From Amycolatopsis sp. NBC_00345 (GTDB taxonomy: Bacteria; Actinomycetota; Actinomycetes; Mycobacteriales; Pseudonocardiaceae): DNA of 64,000 nt. The notes beneath the pieces are model-generated. The model did no database searches and had not been told where the DNA came from. It saw only the letters and a program-made list of their open reading frames with translations. How positions within the stretch are numbered: position 1 is the stretch's first letter; each line of letters opens with the position of its first letter. Positions 34,463 to 43,053 of the stretch are shown here, in pieces. The DNA lies in assembly GCF_036116635.1 (NCBI RefSeq), contig NZ_CP107995.1, positions 1,860,001 through 1,924,000 on the forward strand, given 5' to 3'. Position numbers and translations under genes: made by a program.

Positions 34463-37400
34463 CCCGACGCTTAGGCATCGAAGACCTGTACGACATCGCC
34501 GTGCCCAGCCAGCCCGCTTTGTCGCCCGACGGCAGCCGGATCGTCTACGTCCTGCGGACCGTCGACCGTGAGGCGGACCGCAACGTGGACACGCTGTGGG
34601 AAGTCGGCTCCAGCACGGGGGAGGCCCGGCAGCTCACGCGCGGAACCTCCGACGGGGCACCGAAATGGGCACCGGACGGCACCCGGATCGCCTTCCTGCG
34701 TGCCGAGGAGGCGCCGCCGCAGGTGTGGCTCCTGCCGGCGGCTGGTGGCGAGGCCGAGCCGGTCACGAAGCTCCCGCTCGGCGCGGGCGCGCCGGTCTGG
34801 AGCCCGGACGGGAGCAAGATCGCGTTCTCGGCGGCGGTCGACCTGACCGCGGAAGACGGCGCGCCCGCGCCGAACGTCCCGGTCGTGGCGGACCGGCTGG
34901 ACTTCAAGGCGGACGGGGCCGGGCTGGTCAAGACCGTCCGCAAGCACCTGCACGTCCTGGACGCCGGCACCGGCGAGGTCCGGCAGGTCACCTTCGGCGA
35001 CTGGCACGCGGGCGAGCCCACCTGGTCGCCCGACGGCGCGCAGCTGGCGTTCTCCGCGGCCCGCGACGGCGACGCCGACCTCACTTTCCGTTCCGGGGCC
35101 TACGTTCTCGACGTGACCGCGCGGATCGCCGAGCCGCGGCTGATCGGGTCCGGCGAGGGCATGGCCGGCCCGGTCGGCTGGACGGCTGACGGCAAGGCGC
35201 TGCTGGTCGTCGGCCGGGCCGACACCGCCGTCGGCCACCTCGGGTTGCTGCGCGTGCCGCTGGACGGCGGGGGCACCGTCGACCTGGCCGCCTCCCTCGA
35301 CCGCAACGTGATGTCCGGCGGCTCCGGCTACCCGGGCGCGCTCCCGCAGCTGACCGCGGACGGCGACACCGTGGTGTTCGGCGTCCGGGACCGTGGCTGC
35401 ACTCATCTGTACAAAGTGGACGTCGCCGGTGGCGGTCCGAGCGCGGTACTGGCGGGTGCCGGCCGCGTGGTGTCCGGAATGGACATCGCGGGCGGCACGG
35501 TGGCCGTCGTGCTGGCCACGGACACGTCGTTCGGCGAGATCGCGGTGCTCGACCTGGCCGGGGGACCGGCCGACGTGCGCACCAGCCACGGCGCGGCGCT
35601 GTCCGAAGTGGACCTGTTCGTCCGCGAGGAGCGGGAGTTCACCATCGGCGACGGCACCGTGGTGCAAGGCTGGCTGGTGCGCGATCCCGCGCGGACCGGC
35701 TCGCTGCCCCTGCTGCTCGACATCCACGGCGGCCCGCACAACGCCTGGAACGGCGCGGCCGACTCGGCCCACCTCTACCACCAGGTGCTGGCGGCGCGCG
35801 GCTGGGCGGTGCTGATGCTCAACCCGAGGGGCAGCGACGGCTACGGCGAGGCGTTCTACACCGCCGCGGTCGGCGGCTGGGGCGTGGCCGATGCTTCCGA
35901 CTTCCTCGAACCACTCGACCAGCTCGTGGCCGAGGGCCTCGCCGACCCGGACCGGCTCGCCGTCACGGGATACAGCTACGGCGGGTTCATGACCTGCTAC
36001 CTGACCAGCCGTGACGACCGCTTCGCCGCCGCCGTCACCGGGGGCGTGGTCAGTGACCTGACCAGCATGGCGGGCACCTCCGACGCCGGGCACTACCTCG
36101 GCGTCAGCGAACTCGGCACGCACTCGTGGGAGAACGAGTACGCCCCGTTCTCGCCGCTGGCCGAGGTCGCGAAGGTGCGGACGCCGACGCTGGTCGTGCA
36201 GGGCGCGGCCGACGAGCGCTGCCCGGTCGGGCAGGCCGAGCAGTGGTTCACCGCCCTGCGCGAGCGCGGCGTGCCGTCCCGCCTGGTGCTCTACCCCGGC
36301 GGCGCGCACCTGTTCATCCTCGACGGCCCGCCCTCGCACCGCGCCGACTTCAACCGGCGCGTCGTCGACTGGGTGGAGCAGTACGCGCCCCCGGCCGACG
36401 GGGTGGTGCGGGTGCCGATCGAGGCCGCGCACTGGCGCCGCCGTCTGGCGGAACTGGCGCGCAAGTACCGCGTTCCCGGTGCGGCACTGGGCATTCTGCG
36501 GGTCGGCACCGGCGAGGAGGTGCACGCGAGCCACGGGGTGCTGAACAAGGCCACCGGGGTCGAGGTCACCGACGACTCGCTGTTCCAGATCGGCTCGATC
36601 TCCAAGGTGTGGACCTCGACCGTGGTGCTGCGGCTGGTCGACGAAGGGCGGCTCGACCTGGACGCGCCGATCGCCGACGTGCTGCCGGAACTGCGGCTGG
36701 CCGATCCCGACGTGGCCAAGCAGGTGACCATGCGCCACCTGCTGACCCACACCAGCGGGATCGACGGCGACGTCTTCACCGACACCGGCCGTGGCGACGA
36801 CTGCATCGAGCGTTACGTCGAGCAGCTCGACGAGACCGCGCAGAACCACCCGCTCGGCGCGACTTTCTCTTACTGCAACGCGGGTTTCGTGCTGATGGGC
36901 CGGGCGGTCGAGAAGCTGACCGGGCTGACCTGGGACGCCGCGATGCGGGAGAAGCTGTTCACCCCGCTAGGGCTGACGCACACGGTCACGCTCCCGGAAG
37001 AGGCCCTGCTGTTCCGCGCCGCCGTCGGCCACGCCGCGGTGGGCGACGCCGATCCGGAGCCGGTGCCCACCTGGCAGCTGCCCCGGTCGATGGGCCCGGC
37101 CGGGCTGATCTCCGCGCGGGCCGCGGACGTGCTCGCGTTCGCCCGGCTGCACCTGACCGGCGGGCTCACCGCGGCCGGGGAGCGGATCCTCACGGCGGAG
37201 TCCGCCGCCGCGATGGTCGAGAAGCAGGCCGACGTGCCCGACCAGCACACCATCGGCGACTCGTGGGGCCTCGGCTGGATCCGGGACGACTGGAACGGCA
37301 CGAGGATCGTCGGCCACGACGGCAACACCATCGGCCAGTCGGCGTTCCTGCGGCTGCTGCCGGACCAGGGGCTCGCGGTCACCCTGCTCACCAACGGCGG

Positions 37401-37785
37401 CAACGCGCACGACCTGTATGTCGAGCTGTACCGGGAGATCTTCGCCGAACTGGCCGGTGTGGCCATGCCGCAGCCGCTCGAACCGCCGCCGGTCCCGGTC
37501 ACCGTCGACGCGACCCGCCACCTCGGCGTCTACGAACGGGCCGGCTCGCTGACCGAGGTGCTGCGCGAGGACGGCGGGTTGCGCCTGCGGAACACGGTCA
37601 CCGGGCCGTTGGCGGACCTGCTGCCGGAGAAGACGCGGGAGTTCGACCTCGTGCCGGTCACCGACACACTTTTCGTCTTCCGGGAGCCGGGCGCGGAGAA
37701 CTGGACGCCGGTCGTCTTCTACACCCTGCCGACTGGTGAGCCGTACGTGCACTACGGCGTGCGGGCGACGCCGAAGGTGTCCTGA
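34459..37785 (+). CDS. S9 peptidase fused to S12 (class C-like) serine hydrolase
   Basis: A 1108-residue two-enzyme fusion. Residues 1-390 are beta-propeller repeats (SPDGSRIVY, APDGTRIAF, SPDGSKIAF types). Residues 390-640 are an alpha/beta-hydrolase S9 peptidase with S506 (GYSYGG), D585 (GAADERCP) and H617 (PGGAHLF). Residues 655-1108 are a second, independent serine hydrolase with S713-I-S-K716, Y805-C-N807 and H953-D-G, closely related to the gene at 26569. Both active sites look intact and there is no signal peptide. The ATG overlaps the ATPase stop. Codon 5 is TTA, the rare Leu codon of actinomycetes. Expected role: sequential cleavage of imported peptides, with one site for L- or Pro-containing bonds and the other for D-residues. 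Confidence 0.87.
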   Translation: MTRRLGIEDLYDIAVPSQPALSPDGSRIVYVLRTVDREADRNVDTLWEVGSSTGEARQLTRGTSDGAPKWAPDGTRIAFLRAEEAPPQVWLLPAAGGEAEPVTKLPLGAGAPVWSPDGSKIAFSAAVDLTAEDGAPAPNVPVVADRLDFKADGAGLVKTVRKHLHVLDAGTGEVRQVTFGDWHAGEPTWSPDGAQLAFSAARDGDADLTFRSGAYVLDVTARIAEPRLIGSGEGMAGPVGWTADGKALLVVGRADTAVGHLGLLRVPLDGGGTVDLAASLDRNVMSGGSGYPGALPQLTADGDTVVFGVRDRGCTHLYKVDVAGGGPSAVLAGAGRVVSGMDIAGGTVAVVLATDTSFGEIAVLDLAGGPADVRTSHGAALSEVDLFVREEREFTIGDGTVVQGWLVRDPARTGSLPLLLDIHGGPHNAWNGAADSAHLYHQVLAARGWAVLMLNPRGSDGYGEAFYTAAVGGWGVADASDFLEPLDQLVAEGLADPDRLAVTGYSYGGFMTCYLTSRDDRFAAAVTGGVVSDLTSMAGTSDAGHYLGVSELGTHSWENEYAPFSPLAEVAKVRTPTLVVQGAADERCPVGQAEQWFTALRERGVPSRLVLYPGGAHLFILDGPPSHRADFNRRVVDWVEQYAPPADGVVRVPIEAAHWRRRLAELARKYRVPGAALGILRVGTGEEVHASHGVLNKATGVEVTDDSLFQIGSISKVWTSTVVLRLVDEGRLDLDAPIADVLPELRLADPDVAKQVTMRHLLTHTSGIDGDVFTDTGRGDDCIERYVEQLDETAQNHPLGATFSYCNAGFVLMGRAVEKLTGLTWDAAMREKLFTPLGLTHTVTLPEEALLFRAAVGHAAVGDADPEPVPTWQLPRSMGPAGLISARAADVLAFARLHLTGGLTAAGERILTAESAAAMVEKQADVPDQHTIGDSWGLGWIRDDWNGTRIVGHDGNTIGQSAFLRLLPDQGLAVTLLTNGGNAHDLYVELYREIFAELAGVAMPQPLEPPPVPVTVDATRHLGVYERAGSLTEVLREDGGLRLRNTVTGPLADLLPEKTREFDLVPVTDTLFVFREPGAENWTPVVFYTLPTGEPYVHYGVRATPKVS

Positions 37786-37789
37786 GTGG

Positions 37790-37840
37790 CCGTCAAGGAC
37801 TCCTTGCCTACCTTGAGGGTAGGCAAGGAGTCCTTGACGG
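37790..37840. terminator. perfect 23-bp hairpin between convergent genes
   Basis: Arms 37790-37812 and 37818-37840 are exact reverse complements around the 5-base loop TTGAG. The hairpin begins 4 bases after the stop of the S9/S12 gene and lies 27 bases beyond the convergent monooxygenase stop. There is no T-run, so it is a symmetric, probably bidirectional terminator or a repeated palindromic element. The arms contain CAAGGACTCCTTG, itself palindromic. Confidence 0.7.
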
Positions 37841-37867
37841 CGTGGGGCTGATTCTGGCCGGGACCGC

Positions 37868-39460
37868 TCAGCTGATCGCGGCGAGATGGTCCGAGACCGC
37901 CGAGACGTCACCGGCGTCGGAGATCAGCGCGACGTAACCGTCGGGACGGATCAGCACCAGGGTGTGTTCGGCCGCGCCATAGGCGTCGGCCAGGTGGCCT
38001 TCGGTGTCGGCGAGGTCGCCGGGCCCGGTCGGCCGTCCGACGACGCGGAGGGTGCTGAGGCCGGACGGAGCGGCGTCGACCGCGGGTGTGTTTCCGAAGC
38101 ACAGCAACGTGAAGTGCCCGCCGCGGGTCAGGTCGAACAACCGGCAGTCGCCTTCCACCGTCGTCAGCTTGGTCGCGTCGGGAGCGCGGTCGCCGGCGCG
38201 GAGTACGGCGGTTTCGTCACGGTCGTCACGGTCGTCGCGGGCCAAGGCCGAGTCGCGGTAGCCGATGCCGAGCTGAGACGTGCGCGCATCGCGTTGGGTG
38301 GGGATGCCCTTCTGCTCCAGCGTCTCCTTGAGGCGCGCGTTCGAGAGCACGAGCACGCCGGCCGCGACCGGTCGCCGCTCGGCCTCGTAGCTGTCGAGCA
38401 GCGCCGGCGAGGCGCCGTTCACGACGGCCGCGAGCTTCCAGCCGAGGTTGTGCGAGTCCTGGATGCCGGTGTTCATCCCCTGGCCACCGGCGGGGGAGTG
38501 GATGTGCGCAGCGTCGCCGGCGAGGAAGACGTGGCCCTTGCGATAACGGTCGGCGAGGCGGATGTTGGCGCGCCACAACGACGACCACGCCGGTTCGTGG
38601 AGGCGGATGTCGGTGCGGCCGGTCCGCCGTTCGAGGATCGCCTGCAGGTTCGCGAGGCCGAGCCCGGGATCCTGGCCCGGCGCGATGGCGGCCTGGTACT
38701 GGAAGACGCCGGTCGAGGGCAGCGGGCAGAGGTTGAGGAGGCCGTCGTCGTGCCGCCACATGTGCCAGGCGCTGCGATCGAGGCCGTCGACCTCGACGTC
38801 GGCGACGATCATCCGCACCTCCTCGCGGGTCTCGCCCTCGAACGCGATCCCGGCCTGCTTGCGGACGACGCTGTGGCCGCCGTCGCAGCCGACCAGCCAG
38901 CGCGCGGTGACCGTCTCGGCCTCGCCGTTCTTGATGACCACCGCCGACACGCCCTCGTCCGACTGCTTGAAACTGTCGAGCACGGTGTCGAACTCAGGCG
39001 AGCCGCCGAGTTCCGCGAGCCGCAGCCGCAGGGCTTCTTCGATCCGCCATTCCGGCGTGACCAGGCTGTCCGGATAAGGGATGTCGGGAGGAACGCTCAC
39101 CGTCTCGACGCCGGTCAGCGTCACCTGGCCGTCGGCATCGGTCGAACGGATCGGCATGGCCGTGCGGCCGTGCGCGAGCACGCGGTCGACGATGCCGAGA
39201 TCGTCGAACACCTCGAGGGTGCGCGGCTGGATGCCCTTGCCACGCGAGCCGGGCTGCGGGTCGGGGGCGGCCTCGATCAGGCGGAAGGAAACACCGGTGC
39301 GGGCGAGCTCGCAGGCCAGCGTCAGCCCGGTCGGACCGGCGCCGGCGATCAGCACCGTCGGCGCGTTCCGCCCGGTTGGCGCGTTCGGCACGTTCCGCAC
39401 CGTTGACGCGATCGGCCCCGTCGGCGCGTTCGACACTCGTGGCGGCAGCTTCGGTTCCAT
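37868..39460 (-). CDS. FAD-dependent aromatic monooxygenase (PheA/TfdB, rifampin monooxygenase type)
   Basis: A 530-residue class A flavoprotein hydroxylase. The dinucleotide motif GAGPTGLTLACELARTG is near residue 40, with the conserved DG-type motif VGCDGGHSVVRKQAG and the FAD ribose motif GDAAHIHSPAGGQGMNTGIQ. A thioredoxin-like C-terminal domain (residues 420-530) completes the family layout. The first 35 residues contain imprecise NAPTG repeats and may be longer than the true protein. It is divergent from a TetR-MarR regulator and probably controlled by it. Substrate unknown; detoxification of an aromatic or an antibiotic is plausible. Confidence 0.85.
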   Translation of the reverse strand: MEPKLPPRVSNAPTGPIASTVRNVPNAPTGRNAPTVLIAGAGPTGLTLACELARTGVSFRLIEAAPDPQPGSRGKGIQPRTLEVFDDLGIVDRVLAHGRTAMPIRSTDADGQVTLTGVETVSVPPDIPYPDSLVTPEWRIEEALRLRLAELGGSPEFDTVLDSFKQSDEGVSAVVIKNGEAETVTARWLVGCDGGHSVVRKQAGIAFEGETREEVRMIVADVEVDGLDRSAWHMWRHDDGLLNLCPLPSTGVFQYQAAIAPGQDPGLGLANLQAILERRTGRTDIRLHEPAWSSLWRANIRLADRYRKGHVFLAGDAAHIHSPAGGQGMNTGIQDSHNLGWKLAAVVNGASPALLDSYEAERRPVAAGVLVLSNARLKETLEQKGIPTQRDARTSQLGIGYRDSALARDDRDDRDETAVLRAGDRAPDATKLTTVEGDCRLFDLTRGGHFTLLCFGNTPAVDAAPSGLSTLRVVGRPTGPGDLADTEGHLADAYGAAEHTLVLIRPDGYVALISDAGDVSAVSDHLAAIS

Positions 39461-39519
39461 CGGCTCATCCCCCCGTTCAAGAAATGAATCTCCTTCTAAG
39501 CACGGTACGGAGCCTTGTT

Positions 39520-39536
39520 AAGGAAGGCAAGTCCTT
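39520..39536 (+). promoter_or_regulatory. inverted repeat AAGGA-N7-TCCTT in the divergent promoter region
   Basis: The site is between the monooxygenase start (39460, minus) and the regulator start (39550, plus), 13 bases before the latter. An adjacent CCTT-N3-AAGG overlaps it. A likely operator for the neighbouring TetR-MarR protein, inferred from position only. Confidence 0.45.
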
Positions 39537-39549
39537 CTATCGTGCCTTG

Positions 39550-40629
39550 ATGGTCACCGAGGCGTCCGAACCCGTCCGCCGTCGACGGCACGGCGAGCAG
39601 CTCGAGTCCGCGCTGCTCGCCGCCGGATGGGACGAGCTGGTGGAAGCCGGGTACGCCCGCCTGACGATGGAATCGGTCGCCGCCCGCGCCCGTACCGGGA
39701 GTGCGGTGCTGTATCGCCGCTGGGCCAACAAGGACGAGCTCGTGCTCGCCGCGATCGAGCACCACCGCATCGCCAACCCGGTCGCCACTCCCGACACCGG
39801 CGCGCTGCGCGGCGACCTGCTCGCCCAGCTGACGGCCATGAGCGAAGCCCTTGCCGGGTTCTTCGCCGTCGCCACGGCCGTCGCCTTTTCGGGGCTGCTG
39901 GCCGGAACCGGCCTCACCCCCGCGAAGGTTCGCGACAAGGTCATGGACGCCCAGGCGCTCCCGCGGCTCCGGACCATCTACCAGCGCGCCCACGACCGGG
40001 GCGAGATCGACCTCCGGCGCATTCCCCCGGCCGTGCTCGCGATGCCGTTCGACCTGGCGCGGCACGACCTGCTGATGGACCTCGAGCCGCTGAAGCCCGC
40101 CCGCATCCGGTCGATCGTCGACGAGCTCTTCCTGCCCCTGGTGCGGGACTCGATAATCAAGGACTTAACCAATAACTCGATCGAGGGCGAACCGGACGTC
40201 ACGGGCAACCGCAGCTTCGAGCTGTTCAGCTCGATCATGGGGGCGCGGCGCCGGGCCGTCGAGGAGTGGGTCCGCGCCCGCGACCTCAGCTTCGAGCAGG
40301 CCATGGTGATCGGGTACCTGGAGCGGCGGCCGGGCGCCATCCAGCGCGACATCGCGGGGATGAGCCGCACGACCGCGGCGAACGTCTCGCTCCTGCTCAA
40401 GGGTCTCGAACGCCGCGGGCTCGTCGAGCGCCGCACCGAAAGCGGCGATGAACGCACCAAACGGGTCTACGCCACCCCGGCGGGCATCACGCTCATCGCC
40501 GGGCTCGACGCCGCGATGGCCGAGGTCGACAAGGCGGTTTTCGCTCCGCTGAACGAGGCCGAACGGTCCGGCCTCGAAGCCCTGCTCGACAAGATCAACG
40601 CGGGACTCCCGCAGCCGGCCGAACGGTAA
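39550..40629 (+). CDS. TetR-MarR fusion transcriptional regulator
   Basis: 359 residues with two DNA-binding domains. Residues 15-200 form a TetR protein (helix-turn-helix TMESVAARARTGSAVLYRRW, then a helical ligand domain). Residues 218-355 form a MarR protein (QRDIAGMSRTTAANVSLLLKG recognition helix, then the wing ERRTESGDERTKRVYAT). The joining segment (about 40150-40185) is strikingly AT-rich, contains a TTA Leu codon and ATA Ile codons, and includes AAGGACTT, also present in the upstream operator region. It looks like a former intergenic stretch read through. The ATG at 39550 is preferred; the frame is open further upstream. Confidence 0.82.
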   Translation: MVTEASEPVRRRRHGEQLESALLAAGWDELVEAGYARLTMESVAARARTGSAVLYRRWANKDELVLAAIEHHRIANPVATPDTGALRGDLLAQLTAMSEALAGFFAVATAVAFSGLLAGTGLTPAKVRDKVMDAQALPRLRTIYQRAHDRGEIDLRRIPPAVLAMPFDLARHDLLMDLEPLKPARIRSIVDELFLPLVRDSIIKDLTNNSIEGEPDVTGNRSFELFSSIMGARRRAVEEWVRARDLSFEQAMVIGYLERRPGAIQRDIAGMSRTTAANVSLLLKGLERRGLVERRTESGDERTKRVYATPAGITLIAGLDAAMAEVDKAVFAPLNEAERSGLEALLDKINAGLPQPAER

Positions 40630-40640
40630 GCGCGGCCCGT

Positions 40641-41066
40641 CCACCCGAAACTCACACACAACTCCTGCCGACCCAGCTCGCGCAACGCCAGGCCGACGGG
40701 CACGGCGACGACATCCGCGCCGCCGCGGCCGTGCTCGCCCAGTACGAACGCCCCGGTGACGGCGTGCTCTACGACTGCCTGAACTGCCACTACCCGGACA
40801 TGCCCAGGGAGTTCGCGTTCGCCTACCCGGCTGCTTTCGACCCGCTCGACGACCTCGCCCTGGCCGAGTCGCCCAGTGCGTCGGGCACGTTGCGCGGCAC
40901 CAGGACCGACCCGGCGACGCTGGCCCGGCGGCTCGACGGCGTCAGCCGGGTGTGGCTGATCGAGACGGGCGGCAAGAGATTGCCCGGCCCCCTGGCCGGT
41001 CGCGGCCTGCACCTGGCCAGGGTTTATCCGGCGGACAACATCACCGTCGCCCTTTACGAGCGCTGA
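40641..41066 (+). pseudogene. C-terminal relic of a family 39 glycosyltransferase
   Basis: Only about 130 codons remain. The frame is open back into the regulator gene without a start. GHGDDIRAAAAVLAQYERPG, GDGVLYDC, AYPAAFDPLDDLAL and VSRVWLIETGG correspond to the extracytoplasmic C-terminal domain of actinomycete family 39 transferases; the membrane part is missing. The first plausible start (GTG at 40731) would give a 111-residue fragment without the catalytic part. Probably a deletion remnant. Confidence 0.55.
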
Positions 41067-41095
41067 CCGGCTTGCTTTGACGGGCAGAGCGCGGG

Positions 41096-41965
41096 TCAGA
41101 GGAGGAATTCGGTTCCGTCGCCCGGCAATTCGGCGCCGGCGTCGAGGATCGCGGTGTGTTCCGGACCGGCCGGGTCGACGGCGGGGTTGGTGTTGTTGAG
41201 GTGGGTGTAGGCCCAGCGCGTGGGGCCACGCTGCTTCGTGATGGCCGGGAGCGTGGCGGTCATCGGGAGGTGCCCCATCGCGTGTTGCGCGGCTTGGTCC
41301 GGATGCTCGGTGGCGTGGGTGAATTCGGTGGGGCTGTGGAAGGTGCCGTCGAGCAGCACGAGGGTGGCGTCCTGGGTGAAGGCGTCGAAGCCGGGTGGCC
41401 AGGCGCGGAGGCAGGGCGCGTAGACGAGGGTGCCGCCCGTTGCCGGGTCGTGGATGCGGTAGGCGATGACCCAGGGGCCGGGATGGGTGGACTTCCGGGC
41501 GTACTTGGGTTGTTTGCCGCTGACCGGGAGGGTGCTGACCTGCAGCCCGTCGAGCGTGGTTTCCGTTGCCGGACACCAGTTCCAGCTGTGGTAGTCCTCG
41601 ATGATGGTGCGGGCGGGGAAATGCTCGGTCAGGGCGTGCAGCGCGGCTTCGGGCGCGTGCACGGTGAGGCCGTCCGCTTCGCGGAGCATGAGCAGGCCGA
41701 GGGTGTGGTCGAGTTCGGCGTCGGTGAGCAGGACGCTGCGCAGCGGCGTGTCACGAGGCCCGGGCCCGGCGCGCAGGGCCGGCGTGGCCAGGATCTGCGC
41801 GCGGATGTCGGGTGAGGCGTTGAGCAGGTGCCAGGCGCGCCCGTCCGCGCTGAAGGCGACGCTGTCCTGGGTGCGGGCCGGGGCCGTGGAACCGCAGTGG
41901 CGGCAGGCGCAGTTCCACTGCGGGAAGCCGCCGCCGGCCGCGGTGCCGAGCAGGATCACCTTCAT
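41096..41965 (-). CDS. pqqB: PQQ biosynthesis protein PqqB
   Basis: A 289-residue metallo-beta-lactamase-fold oxygenase required in PQQ formation. The N-terminus MKVILLGTAAGGGFPQWNC, with the following CRHC, is diagnostic, and the DAELDHTLGLLMLRE block carries the metal-binding region of this family. It is the last gene of the cluster; its start overlaps the pqqE stop by 4 bases. In the pathway it hydroxylates the tyrosine-derived ring after PqqE/PqqD action. Confidence 0.93.
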   Translation of the reverse strand: MKVILLGTAAGGGFPQWNCACRHCGSTAPARTQDSVAFSADGRAWHLLNASPDIRAQILATPALRAGPGPRDTPLRSVLLTDAELDHTLGLLMLREADGLTVHAPEAALHALTEHFPARTIIEDYHSWNWCPATETTLDGLQVSTLPVSGKQPKYARKSTHPGPWVIAYRIHDPATGGTLVYAPCLRAWPPGFDAFTQDATLVLLDGTFHSPTEFTHATEHPDQAAQHAMGHLPMTATLPAITKQRGPTRWAYTHLNNTNPAVDPAGPEHTAILDAGAELPGDGTEFLL

Positions 41966-43053
41966 CGGGCGGGGCCTCGCATGACCAGCTCCGGAGCGGG
42001 CGCCGCGGGGGCGTCGAGGATGAGGTCGACGAGGCCGCGGTCGGGCGAGCGGGAACAGACCGGGTCGGTGTTGGCGGCGTCGCCGGTGAGCTGGAACGCC
42101 TGGCACCGGCAGCCGCCGTAGTCGATGCCGCGCCGGTCGCAGGTACGGCAGGGCTCGCTCATCCAGTCCTCGCCGCGGTAGGCGGTGAACGAGGGGGAGC
42201 GGTACCAGATGTCGGCCAGCGGGGTTTCGCGGACGTTGTCGAAGGAGAGCGTGGTGATGGCGGTGGCCGCGGGGCACGGCAGCACGGTGCCGTCGGGGGC
42301 GATGGTGAGCTGGCGCGCGCCCCAGCCGTGCATACAGGGCTTCGGGAACGGCTCGTAGTAGTCGGCGACGACGTAGATGACCTCCATCGTGCCGCGGAGC
42401 CGTTCGATCGCCTGGCGCACCACCGGTTCGGCCGCGTCGAGCTGTTCACGCGTGGGCATCAGCGCGTCGCGGTTGCGCAGCGCCCAGCCGTAGTACTGGG
42501 TGTTGGCCAGTTCGAGCCGGTCCGCGCCGAGGTCTTCGGCCAGCTCGATGATCCCGGCGAGCTGGTCGTGGTTCTGCCGGTGCAGCACCACGTTCACGGT
42601 CAGCGGCAGCCCGGCCGCCTTCACCAGCCCGGCCGCGGCCAGCTTCAGGTCGAACGCTTTCGCCCCGGCCAGCCGGTTCGCCCGGTCGCGGGTCGCGGCC
42701 TGGGCCGACAGCTGCACGTGCGCCAGCCCTTGCCCGGCCAGCTCGTCGAGCCGCGGCCCGGTCAGCCCGAGCCCGGAGGTGACCAGGTTGACGTAGCAGC
42801 CGAGCCCGCTCGCGTGCCCGACCAGCTGCGGCAGGTCGGGGCGGGCCAGCGGTTCCCCGCCGGAGAGGTGGACCTGCAGCACGCCCAGCGCCCGCGCCTG
42901 GGACAGCGCGTCCATCCATTCCTTTGTGGACATTTCCGCGGCCCGGGTGACCAGCTCCAGCGGATTCGAGCAGTACGCGCAATGCAGCGGGCACCGATGG
43001 GTCAGTTCGGCCAGCAACCCCAAGGGGGGCGCCGCGTCCTTGGTCAGGTCCAT
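41962..43053 (-). CDS. pqqE: PQQ biosynthesis radical SAM enzyme PqqE
   Basis: A 363-residue radical SAM/SPASM enzyme that crosslinks Glu and Tyr of the PqqA peptide. The radical SAM motif CPLHCAYC is at residues 21-28 and the SPASM cysteines are in CRTCDRRGIDYGGCRCQAF. The ATG inside the end of pqqD is chosen because the family begins MDLTKDAAPPLGLLAELTHR-like. It overlaps pqqD by 10 bases. Confidence 0.94.
   Translation of the reverse strand: MDLTKDAAPPLGLLAELTHRCPLHCAYCSNPLELVTRAAEMSTKEWMDALSQARALGVLQVHLSGGEPLARPDLPQLVGHASGLGCYVNLVTSGLGLTGPRLDELAGQGLAHVQLSAQAATRDRANRLAGAKAFDLKLAAAGLVKAAGLPLTVNVVLHRQNHDQLAGIIELAEDLGADRLELANTQYYGWALRNRDALMPTREQLDAAEPVVRQAIERLRGTMEVIYVVADYYEPFPKPCMHGWGARQLTIAPDGTVLPCPAATAITTLSFDNVRETPLADIWYRSPSFTAYRGEDWMSEPCRTCDRRGIDYGGCRCQAFQLTGDAANTDPVCSRSPDRGLVDLILDAPAAPAPELVMRGPAR

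Noticed and set aside
37790..37840. Perfect palindrome considered as a phage attachment site or tRNA remnant
   Set aside because: No integrase, no tRNA-like arms and no second copy in the window; the position between two convergent stops favours a terminator-like role.
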